A stretch of DNA of 64,000 nucleotides from Salegentibacter sp. 24 (GTDB lineage: Bacteria > Bacteroidota > Bacteroidia > Flavobacteriales > Flavobacteriaceae): assembly GCF_004362395.1 (NCBI RefSeq), contig NZ_SNWE01000002.1, positions 230,784-294,783 of the forward strand, in the 5' to 3' direction. Below the pieces are notes generated by a model. That model made no database searches, had not been told where the DNA came from, and saw nothing but the letters and a program-made list of their open reading frames with translations. This document shows, piece by piece, positions 43,205 through 52,938 of this stretch (positions are counted from its first letter, which is position 1; every line of letters starts with the position of its first letter). The position numbers and the translations under genes are program-made.

Positions 43205-45712
43205 ATGAAACACAATTTTCAAATTTCCGGAATGACCTGCATGGGCTGCAGGGCCCACGTTGAAAACAGCCTAAAAAACGTGGAAGGTGTAATTAGTGCC
43301 CAGGTAGACCTGGAATCGGGTTCTGCTGAAATCGAGATGAAAAGGCATATCGAAATTCAGGAATTTAAAAAAGCACTTGAAGATAGTAATTACAATATTT
43401 ATCCTCCTGGAGAAATACCTGGTCCAGAAACCATACAAGAAAAAAATAATAAAAAGAATTCCCCAAACGAGATAAAGGGTAATGGGGTTTATTACTGTCC
43501 GATGCATTGCGAAGGGGATAAAACATACGAGCAACCCGGGGATTGCCCTGTTTGTGGGATGGATTTAGTTGAAGAGGCAAGTCTCCAACCACGGTCTACA
43601 GATTATACCTGCCCTATGCACCCTGAAGTAGTACAGAAGGGGCCTGGTTCCTGCCCGAAATGTGGGATGGACCTTGTCCCAAAAAAACCTGAGGAATCCT
43701 CTGAAAGCAAATCTTACAAAAGATTGCTGAGAAAGTTTAAAATCGCAGTTGCCTTTACCCTACCTATTTTTATAATCGCCATGTCCGAGATGATTTCAGG
43801 TAATCCCCTTTACGATATTCTAGAAATGAAATACTGGAACTGGGTACAATTTGGCTTGTCAATTCCGGTAGTGTTTTATGCTACCTGGATGTTTTTTGAA
43901 CGAGCTTGGCGATCTATAAAAACCTGGAACCTCAATATGTTCACACTTATTGGTATTGGTGCTGGTGTAGCCTGGCTCTTTAGTGTTTTTGGTATGTTTT
44001 TCCCCGATTTCTTTCCCCCCCAGTTTAAAACGGAAATGGGAACGGTTCACGTTTATTTTGAAGCTGCCACGGTGATTCTTACCCTGGTGCTGCTGGGTCA
44101 GGTGTTAGAAGCCCGGGCACATAGTAAAACAAATTCGGCGATTAAAGAACTGTTGAAACTCGCTCCAAACAAAGCGATAAAAGTAGTTGATGGCCAGGAA
44201 AAAGAAGTTGCTATAGATGATATTCATAAAGGAGATATCCTAAGGGTAAAGCCCGGAGATAAAATTCCTGTGGATGGTATAATTGAAAAAGGGAATTCCA
44301 GTATAGACGAATCGATGATTACCGGCGAACCTATTCCAGTTGATAAATCTGAAGGTGATAAGGTAAGTTCGGGAACGATCAATGGAAACCGGAGTTTTAC
44401 GATGAGTGCTGAAAAGGTAGGAGAGCATACCCTGCTTTCACAAATCATTAAAATGGTGAATGAAGCCAGCAGGTCTCAGGCACCTATTCAGAAATTGGCA
44501 GATAGGATTTCAGCTTATTTTGTTCCTGTTGTAGTGGTGATCTCAGTATTAACGTTCATTGTATGGGCCATTTACGGACCCGAACCTCGGTATGTCTATG
44601 CCCTTGTAAATGCTATTGCGGTATTAATTATAGCCTGTCCATGTGCTCTTGGTTTGGCAACGCCAATGTCAGTAATGGTTGGAGTGGGAAAAGGTGCTCA
44701 AAATGGGGTGTTGATTAAAAACGCCCGGGCCCTTGAACAAATGGATGATATCGATACTCTTATTATTGATAAAACTGGAACTATTACTGAGGGTAAACCC
44801 AAAGTAGAAAAAGTGGAAGTGCTGACAGAAGAAAACAAAGATGAGATAATAAAACTGATCGCATCAGTAAACTCCCAAAGCGAACATCCACTGGCTAAAG
44901 CTACTATAGACTATGCACGGGAAAAGAAACTAAAATTTACAGAAGCTACGGATTTTAATTCTGTTACCGGAAAAGGAGTTACTGGATTTGTAAATAATAA
45001 GAAAATAGCTATAGGGAATGACAAGTTGATGCAAGCTGAGAATATTGAAATCCCTTCAGAAATTATTAAAAATGTAACGGCTGAACAGGAAAAAGGAAAG
45101 ACGGTCTCCTTTATTTCGGTAGATGGAACAATAAGAGGATATTTTACCATTACAGACCCGATAAAAAAAACAAGTAGAGAAGCACTGAAATCCTTAATGG
45201 ATGATGGGGTTGAGGTTTTTATGTTTACCGGAGATAATGAAAAAACTGCAAAATCTGTTGCCCAGGAATTAGGATTAACTGGATTTAAGGCAGGGATGCT
45301 TCCGCAAGACAAACAAAGTGAGGTGAAAAAACTTCAACAACAAGGAAAAAAAGTGGCCATGGCCGGTGATGGCATAAATGATGCGCCGGCATTAGCGCAA
45401 TCGGATATTGGGATTGCGATGGGAACAGGTACGGATGTCGCTATAGAAAGTGCGGAGATTACTTTGGTCAAAGGTGACTTAAAAGCAGTGAAGAGGGCAA
45501 AAAACCTTAGTAAGAAAGTGATGCGAAATATTAAGCAGAATTTATTTTTTGCATTGATTTATAATACCATCGGAGTACCTATTGCTGCCGGTGTTTTATA
45601 TCCGGTTTTTGGTCTTTTATTATCACCCATGATCGCAGCTTTAGCTATGAGTTTTAGTTCGGTTTCTGTAATTGCGAACGCCTTACGATTAAAAAGCACC
45701 ACATTAGAGTAA
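43205..45712 (+). CDS. copA: P1B-type copper/silver-exporting ATPase
   Basis: The protein is 835 residues. Domain order is HMA (1-68, GMTCMGC with C12/C15), two heavy-metal-binding modules (96-122 with YYCPMHC and CPVCGMDL; 134-160 with YTCPMHP and CPKCGMDL), then eight membrane helices. MITGEP is in the actuator, ACPCALG (about 478-480) is the Cu-specific intramembrane site, DKTGT (about 522) the phosphorylation site, and [10 protein letters not shown] the hinge. It moves Cu(I)/Ag(I) from cytosol to periplasm using ATP. The CPC motif and tandem modules are typical of Bacteroidota copper pumps. Confidence 0.95.
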   Translation: MKHNFQISGMTCMGCRAHVENSLKNVEGVISAQVDLESGSAEIEMKRHIEIQEFKKALEDSNYNIYPPGEIPGPETIQEKNNKKNSPNEIKGNGVYYCPMHCEGDKTYEQPGDCPVCGMDLVEEASLQPRSTDYTCPMHPEVVQKGPGSCPKCGMDLVPKKPEESSESKSYKRLLRKFKIAVAFTLPIFIIAMSEMISGNPLYDILEMKYWNWVQFGLSIPVVFYATWMFFERAWRSIKTWNLNMFTLIGIGAGVAWLFSVFGMFFPDFFPPQFKTEMGTVHVYFEAATVILTLVLLGQVLEARAHSKTNSAIKELLKLAPNKAIKVVDGQEKEVAIDDIHKGDILRVKPGDKIPVDGIIEKGNSSIDESMITGEPIPVDKSEGDKVSSGTINGNRSFTMSAEKVGEHTLLSQIIKMVNEASRSQAPIQKLADRISAYFVPVVVVISVLTFIVWAIYGPEPRYVYALVNAIAVLIIACPCALGLATPMSVMVGVGKGAQNGVLIKNARALEQMDDIDTLIIDKTGTITEGKPKVEKVEVLTEENKDEIIKLIASVNSQSEHPLAKATIDYAREKKLKFTEATDFNSVTGKGVTGFVNNKKIAIGNDKLMQAENIEIPSEIIKNVTAEQEKGKTVSFISVDGTIRGYFTITDPIKKTSREALKSLMDDGVEVFMFTGDNEKTAKSVAQELGLTGFKAGMLPQDKQSEVKKLQQQGKKVAMAGDGINDAPALAQSDIGIAMGTGTDVAIESAEITLVKGDLKAVKRAKNLSKKVMRNIKQNLFFALIYNTIGVPIAAGVLYPVFGLLLSPMIAALAMSFSSVSVIANALRLKSTTLE

Positions 45713-45739
45713 GTATTAATCAACCAAAAATTTAAGTAA

Positions 45740-46960
45740 ATGCAGGATTTTTTTACGAAATGGGGAGAAGCGGCCAACACTAGTGCCGGATTTTTTTGGA
45801 TGGCATTATGGGCCTTTATTTTGGGATACGTGATAAGCAGTTGTATCCAGATCTTTATAACCGAAAAACGAATGCAAAGAACAATGGGTAAAGACGAATC
45901 TAAAAGTCTTTTGCTGGGAACTTTTTTTGGTTTTATTAGTAGTTCCTGTAGTTTTTCAGCCCTTGCTTCTACAAAAAGTCTCTTTAAAAAGGGGGCGAGT
46001 TTTCCCTCTGCAATTGCCTTTTTACTCGCTTCAACTAACCTTGTTATAGAGCTTGGAATTATAATTGCGATCTTTCTGGGCTGGCAATTTGTAGTGGGGG
46101 AATATATTGGTGGAATACTACTTATTCTTATTAGTTGGATGCTCATTAGAATTATTAACCCTAAAAAACTGATTAAAAATGCTCGAAAGCGGCTTGATGA
46201 AAATGGAGATGAGGATGAGCATTCTGAAAAAACCTGGAAAAAGAAACTAAAGTCTGAAACCAGCTGGGCTAAAGTTTCCAAACAATATGCAATGGAGTGG
46301 AAAATGGTATGGAAAGATGTGACCCTCGGCTTTACAATTGCTGGGATTGTTGCCGCTTTTGTACCCGATTCATTTTTTCAAACTTTATTTATCAACACTG
46401 GAAATGGTAATACCAACTTTGGTTTTTTTACAATTCTTGAGCATATCATTGTCGGCCCAATTGCAGCCTTTCTAACCTTTATTGGTTCTATGGGAAATAT
46501 CCCTTTAGCAGCACTTCTTTTTGGAAAAGGAGTAAGTTTTGCGGGGGTGATGGCTTTTATCTTTAGTGACCTGGTTGTTTTTCCGGTTCTAAGGATTAAT
46601 GCAAAATATTATGGTTGGAAAATGTCGTTATTTATTCTTTTCCTACTTTTTACCGCGCTCATTGGAACTTCCTTATTATTACATTATGGTTTTAATCTTT
46701 TTAACCTAATACCAGACCCTTCTGCAGTAAAGATTACCAATACAGATCATTTTAAAATAGACTATACTTTTTGGCTCAATATGGCTTTTTTAGTGGTATC
46801 TGGCTTTCTGATTTATCTGGGTTTCTATAAAAGAAAAGATGTGAAACATATGAAAGAAATGGCTCCAAAAAGCCAGTTGCTTGAAACTAGTTTAAAATAC
46901 ATTGCGTTTGTTTGTTATCTGTGGCTCGCCGGAGGCCTGGTTGTGAAGTATTTCCTATAA
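45740..46960 (+). CDS. ArsP/DUF318-type permease
   Basis: The protein is 406 residues with about ten membrane helices in two inverted halves. The first half has GTFFGFISSSCSFSALASTK, the second GSMGNIPLAALLFGKGVSF. A long charged cytosolic loop (about 145-185) separates them. The family includes ArsP, which exports organoarsenicals, but many members are uncharacterised. It lies 27 bp after copA and is the last gene of the island. Its substrate here is unknown; a thiol-bound metal or metalloid is an inference from context. Confidence 0.82.
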   Translation: MQDFFTKWGEAANTSAGFFWMALWAFILGYVISSCIQIFITEKRMQRTMGKDESKSLLLGTFFGFISSSCSFSALASTKSLFKKGASFPSAIAFLLASTNLVIELGIIIAIFLGWQFVVGEYIGGILLILISWMLIRIINPKKLIKNARKRLDENGDEDEHSEKTWKKKLKSETSWAKVSKQYAMEWKMVWKDVTLGFTIAGIVAAFVPDSFFQTLFINTGNGNTNFGFFTILEHIIVGPIAAFLTFIGSMGNIPLAALLFGKGVSFAGVMAFIFSDLVVFPVLRINAKYYGWKMSLFILFLLFTALIGTSLLLHYGFNLFNLIPDPSAVKITNTDHFKIDYTFWLNMAFLVVSGFLIYLGFYKRKDVKHMKEMAPKSQLLETSLKYIAFVCYLWLAGGLVVKYFL

Positions 46961-47240
46961 AAAAGAGAGCAGAGGGAGCTAATTTTTATCTGGCTCAGGT
47001 ATAAAATTTAAATTTTCAGTTCCCAGTGCTGCTCTCATTTTCAAAATTCAAACAAACTCAACAAAATAATTTAAACGGTCCTAGTTAATCTTTACAAAGA
47101 TTAAATCTAAAAAATCTTTTTCATAACAATTCAGTAGGGGTTTCGGTATAGGACTTTACAAATATCAAAAGGTTTAATATAATTCTTACTTAAAACTTAA
47201 GTTTAGGGAGAATTTCCAGGTAATAACCATAAGTTCTTCA
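46961..47240. other. spacer with a long imperfect hairpin
   Basis: GAGAGCAG (46965-46972) pairs with CTGCTCTC (47029-47036), and just inside, AGGGAGCT pairs imperfectly with AGTTCCC, enclosing an AT-rich loop. It directly follows the stop of the permease gene and may act as transcript end or 3' stabiliser. A second perfect 9-bp repeat, TTAATCTTT (47085-47093) and AAAGATTAA (47096-47104), has almost no loop. I see no gene. Confidence 0.5.
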
Positions 47241-47241
47241 T

Positions 47242-47268
47242 AAAAAAACCGCCGTGTAGGGACGGCGG
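47242..47268 (-). terminator. terminator after the metalloprotease gene
   Basis: CCGCCGT and ACGGCGG form a stem with seven A residues on the left, so the minus-strand RNA ends in a U-run, 33 bp past the stop codon. Confidence 0.85.
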
Positions 47269-47300
47269 CCTTCAAAACTAACACATCAAAAATGTTGGAG

Positions 47301-49787
47301 TTAATTTATAGGATTTAATATTAAATCGATTCGTTCTAGTGCATCCTGTAGATGATACCTTGTTAAGCGGTCACCACCATTGGCTACCCTTCTAATCTGG
47401 TTTTGAAGCGTTTTGAGCTCTCCTCTTACTACGGGGCGAATATCACTCTGGGCTACATCTACATTGCTACGGGTAATCCACTCCCGATAACGAGATGGAA
47501 TTTCACTTTGTTCTTCGGTCATTAAATGTTCCATGCGGTCTATATAAGCACGTTGAAGATTTCTGCGATAACGGTCTATATCTTCACCTGAAGAAAGTTC
47601 ACTCCAAATCCCGGTTCTTACAGCAGCCATCATATCTACTAAACCATAAGCTTCTTGCCCGTTTATTTCTTCGTTTTCTATTAGCCGTGCCATCCTTCCA
47701 AAATCCAGCAGATTATCCAGAGTTCGTTCCTGTAAATTGCTAATGCGTTCAACTTGCCCGTCAAACTGAATTTTATTAAAAATATCCTGGTCAATCATCC
47801 ATTCAGGAGTTTCAAAAAGCTGTTCCTGTAAGAAATTCATTGCTTTTTCCTGGTAATCAGTCTTCACGTGAGTATACACAGGACCTTCCTGATTGTATGT
47901 TTTGTAATTCTCATAAACGCCGCCAATATTTGCCGTTACGTGTCCCATATAGCGATTAAACTGACTTAAAACTTGTCCATACAAATCTTCAAGATCTTCA
48001 TAGTTCTTGCCGTCTTCAGCAGTCCATTTGATCAAATTAGGCATAATACGTTTCAGGTTCTTAATTCCGTATTCGCTGGCTAAAACTGCATCATCACCAA
48101 GATCTTCAGTTTGTGAACTTGGATCTATAACCCCTCCACTTTGCTGGCTCCCGAAACGATATAAGGGGTTGTCTGCTTTTTCAAGGATCCACTGGTCAAG
48201 AATTTGTTTTTCTTCTTTAGCAGTCTTACCTAAAATAGGACGGTAACCCCATTCGATAGCATATTTATCGTAGGGTCCTATGTCCGGCATTAAGGCTACA
48301 TTCCCGTCTTCCGGCTGAGCGATATAGTTAAAACGCGCGTAATCCATAATGGATGGAGCGGTACCAAATTTAGCTGTAAATTCAGGATCGCGTAAATCTT
48401 CTACATCATAGGCAAAACTACTTCCCATATTATGCGGAAGTCCTAAAGTATGTCCAACTTCGTGAGAAGAAACAAAACGAATTAAGCGCCCCATGACTTC
48501 GTCTTCAAACTCAACCCCTCGAGCATCTTCGTTGATTGCTGCAGTTTGTACAAAGAACCAGTTTCTAAGTAAGGTCATTACATTATGATACCAATTAATA
48601 TCTGATTCTAGAATTTCTCCAGAGCGAGGGTCACTTACGTGAGGCCCGTTTGCATTGGGAATTGGAGAGGCCAGGTAGCGTACAACCGAATAGCGAACGT
48701 CCTCTGGGCTCCAATCTGGATCCTCTTCTTTACTTGGCGGATCTTTTGCGAGAATCGCATTTTTAAAACCTGCCTTTTCAAAAGCAACCTGCCAGTCTTC
48801 AATTCCCTGTTTGATGTATGGCACCCATTTCTTTGGAGTAGCGCGGTCTATATAATAAACGATAGGCTCTTTGGGTTCAACGAGTTCTCCGTTTTTAAAT
48901 TTTTCTATATCTTCCTCTTTAACTTCGAGCCTCCAACGGTCCAGGTATTTTACTTCCTTGCTTTTTTGAGCATCAAGTCCGTAATCTGTCTGACCCCGGG
49001 CAAACCAACCAACTCGTTGGTCAAAATACCGACGTTTCATTGGGTCTTTTGGAAGTAAAATCATAGAATTACTAAATTCTAAAGAAATAGATCCAGTACT
49101 TTCATTTGAAGGTGGTTCTCCAGCATTGTAAGTTTTTACATGCCTAACCTCAATATTTTCGGGATAACTACGAATAGTGTCAATGTAAGAGCGGCTATCG
49201 TCTAAACGCGATACCTTATACTCCTCTCTGGCCCCATTTCTTAAGCCAAGCGCCTGAACATCTTTAGTGTACAGATCAGTGACCTCGATAACCGTAGTCT
49301 TACTAATTGAATCTTTCCCCACAGTTTTTACTGGGAAACGCTGTAAAACAGGTTCAAAATTAGAATTTACCACTGCCTCATGAACTGGAAGCGAGTCGGC
49401 AGCATAAATTTCGTAAGATACGACCCTTAAAAGAACGTGCCCGTTTTTCTTTTGCCAGCGGTGGACCTGTGTATTTTGTTTTCCACCACCAAAACCAAGC
49501 CCGGTAGCGGTTTTAGCAATTCTTGTAACCGTAAGCATCTCACGGTTAAAAAGACTGTCAGGAATTTCATAATAATATTTATCATCGACCTTGTGCACAG
49601 TAAATAAGCCATTGTCGCTTTTTGCATCTTTGGTGATTACTTTGGAATAAGGTTCAAGTTCTCCATCCTTTTTTGGGGATTCTTTTGAGGCGTCAGCCGA
49701 AGTTTTTTCGGACTGAAATATCGCACAACTGGAGAGCGAAACCGAAAAGATTACTAAAAATAGCTTATGCGTAAATCGTTTGGTCAT
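47301..49787 (-). CDS. zinc-dependent metalloprotease lipoprotein (DUF5117/DUF4953 type)
   Basis: The protein is 828 residues with a lipobox ending at Cys21 (LSSC). The zinc site is the metzincin form HExxHxxGxxH: H442, E443, H446, G449 and H452 (HEVGHTLGLPH), followed by SIMDYARF as a Met-turn. The N-terminal third fits DUF5117/5118 and the rest DUF4953, a combination common in Bacteroidota and some other phyla. It is probably anchored in the outer membrane or periplasm. Its substrate is not known. It has its own terminator and is probably monocistronic. Confidence 0.9.
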   Translation of the reverse strand: MTKRFTHKLFLVIFSVSLSSCAIFQSEKTSADASKESPKKDGELEPYSKVITKDAKSDNGLFTVHKVDDKYYYEIPDSLFNREMLTVTRIAKTATGLGFGGGKQNTQVHRWQKKNGHVLLRVVSYEIYAADSLPVHEAVVNSNFEPVLQRFPVKTVGKDSISKTTVIEVTDLYTKDVQALGLRNGAREEYKVSRLDDSRSYIDTIRSYPENIEVRHVKTYNAGEPPSNESTGSISLEFSNSMILLPKDPMKRRYFDQRVGWFARGQTDYGLDAQKSKEVKYLDRWRLEVKEEDIEKFKNGELVEPKEPIVYYIDRATPKKWVPYIKQGIEDWQVAFEKAGFKNAILAKDPPSKEEDPDWSPEDVRYSVVRYLASPIPNANGPHVSDPRSGEILESDINWYHNVMTLLRNWFFVQTAAINEDARGVEFEDEVMGRLIRFVSSHEVGHTLGLPHNMGSSFAYDVEDLRDPEFTAKFGTAPSIMDYARFNYIAQPEDGNVALMPDIGPYDKYAIEWGYRPILGKTAKEEKQILDQWILEKADNPLYRFGSQQSGGVIDPSSQTEDLGDDAVLASEYGIKNLKRIMPNLIKWTAEDGKNYEDLEDLYGQVLSQFNRYMGHVTANIGGVYENYKTYNQEGPVYTHVKTDYQEKAMNFLQEQLFETPEWMIDQDIFNKIQFDGQVERISNLQERTLDNLLDFGRMARLIENEEINGQEAYGLVDMMAAVRTGIWSELSSGEDIDRYRRNLQRAYIDRMEHLMTEEQSEIPSRYREWITRSNVDVAQSDIRPVVRGELKTLQNQIRRVANGGDRLTRYHLQDALERIDLILNPIN

Positions 49788-49850
49788 AAAGTTAAATTTT
49801 GTTTTGTGTGATTAATTTGAAGTGGAATAATTTCTATATCGAAACGCTAA

Positions 49851-49883
49851 AAAACGAAAAAAGACCACCATTTGGTGATCTTT
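49851..49883 (-). terminator. terminator after lysS
   Basis: AAAGACCACC and GGTGATCTTT form a stem that has one C-A mismatch if read on the plus strand but a G-U pair on the minus strand, followed on the minus strand by U-runs. This marks it as the lysS terminator. Confidence 0.8.
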
Positions 49884-49974
49884 AGACTCATAAATCTTAA
49901 AAAGGTTTAAAATTAAACTTAATAACGCATTAATTTAACACTTGTTTATTTCATTGAAGTAAAATCTTATGTGC

Positions 49975-51666
49975 TTAAATAGCTTTGATCTTCATGGTCT
50001 CTTGATCTTTAAAAACATCTATCATCTTATGCTTTCTTAATGATTTAAGGGTTTTATCCCACTTTTTGTTGCTTAAGCCAGACCTGGCCTTTATGTTTTC
50101 CAACTCCTGAATTACATCATCCTTTAATAAATGAAAAACGGCTTTTTCATCCTCACTTAATTCAACAGCCTTTTTTTCTGGTTTCATTTGTGGGAAGAAA
50201 AGAACCTCCTGGATGGATTGATTATTGGTTAAGAACATAATTAAACGGTCCATTCCAATTCCTAAGCCTGAGGTAGGAGGCATGCCGTATTCTAAAGCTC
50301 TTAAGAAATCCTGATCTATAAATTCTGTTGCTTCGTCATCTCCTTTTTTGGCTAATTTTAGCTGTTCCTCGAAACGTTCACGCTGGTCTATAGGATCGTT
50401 TAATTCAGAATATGCATTTGCGATTTCCTTTCCACAAACCATTAATTCAAACCGTTCGGTTAATTCAGGATTCTCACGATGTTCCTTGCAAAGCGGACTC
50501 ATTTCCTTGGGGTAATCCGTAATGAAAGTAGGCTGGATATAATTCCCTTCACATTTTTCTCCAAAAATTTCATCGATGAGTTTTCCCTTCCCCATAGTTT
50601 CATCTACATCAATTCCCATATCTTCGGCTGCTTTTCTGATTTCAGCTTCCGATTTTCCGGTAATATCAAATCCGGTGAATTCTTTAATCGAATCTGTCAT
50701 GGTAACCCTTTTATAGGGTGCTTTAAAATCGATTTTATTTTCTCCGAAAACCGCTTGTGTAGTATTGTTTACCGCAAGGGCACAATGTTCCAGTAGGGTT
50801 TCTGTAAACTGCATCATCCAATTATAATCCTTGTAGGCTACATAAATTTCCATTGCAGTAAATTCCGGGTTATGAGTTCTGTCCATTCCTTCATTTCTGA
50901 AGTTTTTAGAAAACTCATAAACCCCATCAAACCCACCAACTATAAGTCTTTTCAGATATAATTCATTGGCAATCCTAAGATAAAGTGGAATATCCAGGGC
51001 ATTATGGTGGGTTATAAATGGTCGTGCCGCCGCTCCACCGGGAATAGATTGTAAGATTGGTGTTTCAACCTCGAAATATTCTCTTTCATTAAAGAAATTC
51101 CGCATCGCGTTGAACAGTTTGGTCCGCTTGACAAAAATCTCCTTAACTTTTGGGTTTACGGCCAAATCAGCATAGCGTTGGCGGTAACGGTGTTCTGGAT
51201 CGGTAAAACCGTCGTAGGTATTTCCGTCTTTATCTGTTTTTGGTAGGGGTAGTGGGCGAATGGATTTGCTTAACAAAGTGAAATCTTTCACCATCACAGT
51301 CATTTCGCCAACCTGAGTTTTGAAGAGTTCGCCTTCAATTCCAATAAAATCGCCAATATCAAGCAATTTTTTATATACATCGTTATACTTGCTTTTATCT
51401 TCATTCCTGCATATTTCATCACGGTTAAAGTAAACCTGAATCTTTCCTTTCGAATCCTGTATTTCTGCAAAAGATGCCTTTCCCTGAATACGCCGGGACA
51501 TAAGTCTGCCGGCCAAAACCACTTTTTTACCATCTTCAAAATTCTCTTTTATTCCCTTGCTATGGTCCTTAACGGGGAACAAATCTGCCGGATAGGGGTT
51601 AATACCAGCTTTTCTCAATGCAGAAAGCTTCTCTCTTCTTACTTTTTCCTGTTCAGATAATTGCAT
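49975..51666 (-). CDS. lysS: lysyl-tRNA synthetase, class II
   Basis: The protein is 563 residues from the ATG at 51666. The open frame runs up to 51813, but the promoter at 51783-51813 lies inside that extension, so the upstream ATG cannot be used. An OB-fold anticodon-binding domain (about 55-160, GRLMSRRIQGKASFAEIQD) is followed by the class II core with motif 2 (FRNEGMDRTHNPEFT) and motif 3 (GLGIGMDRLIMFL). The C-terminal tail of about 70 residues past motif 3 is longer than in E. coli and lysine-rich. Confidence 0.95.
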   Translation of the reverse strand: MQLSEQEKVRREKLSALRKAGINPYPADLFPVKDHSKGIKENFEDGKKVVLAGRLMSRRIQGKASFAEIQDSKGKIQVYFNRDEICRNEDKSKYNDVYKKLLDIGDFIGIEGELFKTQVGEMTVMVKDFTLLSKSIRPLPLPKTDKDGNTYDGFTDPEHRYRQRYADLAVNPKVKEIFVKRTKLFNAMRNFFNEREYFEVETPILQSIPGGAAARPFITHHNALDIPLYLRIANELYLKRLIVGGFDGVYEFSKNFRNEGMDRTHNPEFTAMEIYVAYKDYNWMMQFTETLLEHCALAVNNTTQAVFGENKIDFKAPYKRVTMTDSIKEFTGFDITGKSEAEIRKAAEDMGIDVDETMGKGKLIDEIFGEKCEGNYIQPTFITDYPKEMSPLCKEHRENPELTERFELMVCGKEIANAYSELNDPIDQRERFEEQLKLAKKGDDEATEFIDQDFLRALEYGMPPTSGLGIGMDRLIMFLTNNQSIQEVLFFPQMKPEKKAVELSEDEKAVFHLLKDDVIQELENIKARSGLSNKKWDKTLKSLRKHKMIDVFKDQETMKIKAI

Positions 51667-51782
51667 ACTCGTAATTTGATGTATAAATCCCGAAGTTACC
51701 CTCGAAATTTTAAAATTGGTTTCCGGTTCATACCTCCTGGGCTGGCCTGGAGGATTTCCTTTTTGCTTTAGCAAAACGAGTG

Positions 51783-51813
51783 CAAATATAGTGACTATGT
51801 GGCTACCAACCAA
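51783..51813 (-). promoter_or_regulatory. lysS promoter
   Basis: On the minus strand TTG (51813-51811), a 20-bp spacer and TATATTTG (51790-51783) match the consensus exactly. Transcription would start near 51777, giving a leader of about 110 bases. This decides the lysS start codon. Confidence 0.7.
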
Positions 51814-51895
51814 TGGGGTATAAACCTGAATTTTTTAAAAAATTGGAATGAAAATTTGAAGAGTATTACCAGGAGGCTTTCTGTATTTATAATCT

Positions 51896-51903
51896 TATCT
51901 TTG
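51896..51903 (+). promoter_or_regulatory. -7 promoter element for yqaE-lipB
   Basis: TATCTTTG matches TAnnTTTG, about 78 bp before the ATG at 51981. The -33 element is unclear. The 314-bp divergent spacer between lysS and yqaE holds this and the lysS promoter, and nothing else I can name. Confidence 0.5.
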
Positions 51904-51980
51904 CCGCTCATTAGAGTTTCATTTTCGAGATTCAGAGTTTAATTTTAGAAATACGGGACTTGAAAACCCAGATCAAAAGT

Positions 51981-52145
51981 ATGAGTGTTTGGCGTGTAAT
52001 CCTTTCTGTATTGTTCCCCCCTTTGGCAGTTTATGACCGGGGTTGTGGGTCGATTTTAATCGTTTTGATCCTTACTATTTTAGGATGGATTCCAGGAGTA
52101 ATCGCAGCACTTATTATTCTGAATAATCCAAGAAAAGGCATATGA
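51981..52145 (+). CDS. YqaE/Pmp3-family small membrane protein
   Basis: The protein is 54 residues with two hydrophobic helices. It starts MSVWRVILSVLFPPLAVYD, followed by RGCGS and GWIPGVIAAL, the Pmp3/UPF0057 signature. I prefer the ATG at 51981 over the TTG at 51960 because family members begin at this Met. Homologues affect membrane potential and salt tolerance in yeast and plants; the bacterial role is unclear. It overlaps lipB by 4 bp. Confidence 0.92.
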   Translation: MSVWRVILSVLFPPLAVYDRGCGSILIVLILTILGWIPGVIAALIILNNPRKGI

Positions 52146-52840
52146 ATAAGAGGATAAAATTACAAAATTTAGGCTACAAGGATTATAAAGAAAGCTGGGA
52201 TTACCAGGAAAGCCTGTTTAAGGAAATTCTTGACCTTAAAATTAAGAACCGCCGGCAGAATTTAAATGAAGAAACGCCCAATTACCTGTTAATGGTAGAA
52301 CATCCGCATGTGTATACTCTGGGGAAAAGTGGTGATGTTAATAATCTGCTGATCTCTGAGGCTGAACTGGAAAAAAAGCAGGCAAAATATTACAAAATTA
52401 ACCGTGGAGGCGATATTACCTATCATGGGCCGGGACAACTGGTAGGCTATCCAATTTTAGATCTGGATAATTTTTTTACCGATATCCATAAATACCTTCG
52501 TTTTCTTGAAGAATGCATTATCCTTACTTTAACTGATTATGGCTTAAAGGCAGAACGAAGTCCTGGCGAAACTGGGGTTTGGCTCGACGTGGGCACTGCT
52601 TTTGCCCGTAAAATTTGCGCAATGGGCGTTCGTGCCAGTCGTTGGGTCACTATGCATGGCTTTGCTTTAAATGTAAATGCCGATTTAGGTTATTTTGATC
52701 ATATTATTCCCTGTGGAATTCAGGGAAAAGCAGTTACTTCCTTAAATGTGGAACTCGGGAGAAAGGATATTCCTTTAGCTGAAGTACAGGAGAAATTTTT
52801 GAAGCATTTTGCAGATTTGTTTGAGGCAGATTTCATTTAG
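52142..52840 (+). CDS. lipB: lipoyl(octanoyl) transferase LipB
   Basis: The protein is 232 residues. LipB moves octanoyl from acyl carrier protein to lipoyl domains of 2-oxoacid dehydrogenases and the glycine cleavage H protein. Signature RGGDITYHGPGQ is at 88-99, catalytic Lys157 is in ARKICAMGVR, and catalytic Cys191 is in IIPCGIQGK. Length is normal. It overlaps yqaE by 4 bp and converges with the large lipoprotein gene; the 98 bp between them hold nothing notable. Confidence 0.96.
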   Translation: MNKRIKLQNLGYKDYKESWDYQESLFKEILDLKIKNRRQNLNEETPNYLLMVEHPHVYTLGKSGDVNNLLISEAELEKKQAKYYKINRGGDITYHGPGQLVGYPILDLDNFFTDIHKYLRFLEECIILTLTDYGLKAERSPGETGVWLDVGTAFARKICAMGVRASRWVTMHGFALNVNADLGYFDHIIPCGIQGKAVTSLNVELGRKDIPLAEVQEKFLKHFADLFEADFI

Positions 52841-52938
52841 AGCATATGCTTTAATCCTATCCCTATCCTTTTTGATTATTTGGTTTTGTATGCTTAGCAT
52901 TAAATTCAAAGAAGTAAATAGAGAGAAGCATTATTTTT

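Noticed and set aside
33325..46960. Metal island as a recent mobile element
   Set aside because: No integrase, transposase, direct repeats or tRNA boundary were seen, and base use looks like the neighbours by eye. Earlier transfer cannot be excluded.
51667..51813. 49-residue N-terminal extension of lysS
   Set aside because: The consensus promoter lies within it and it has no similarity to lysyl-tRNA synthetases.
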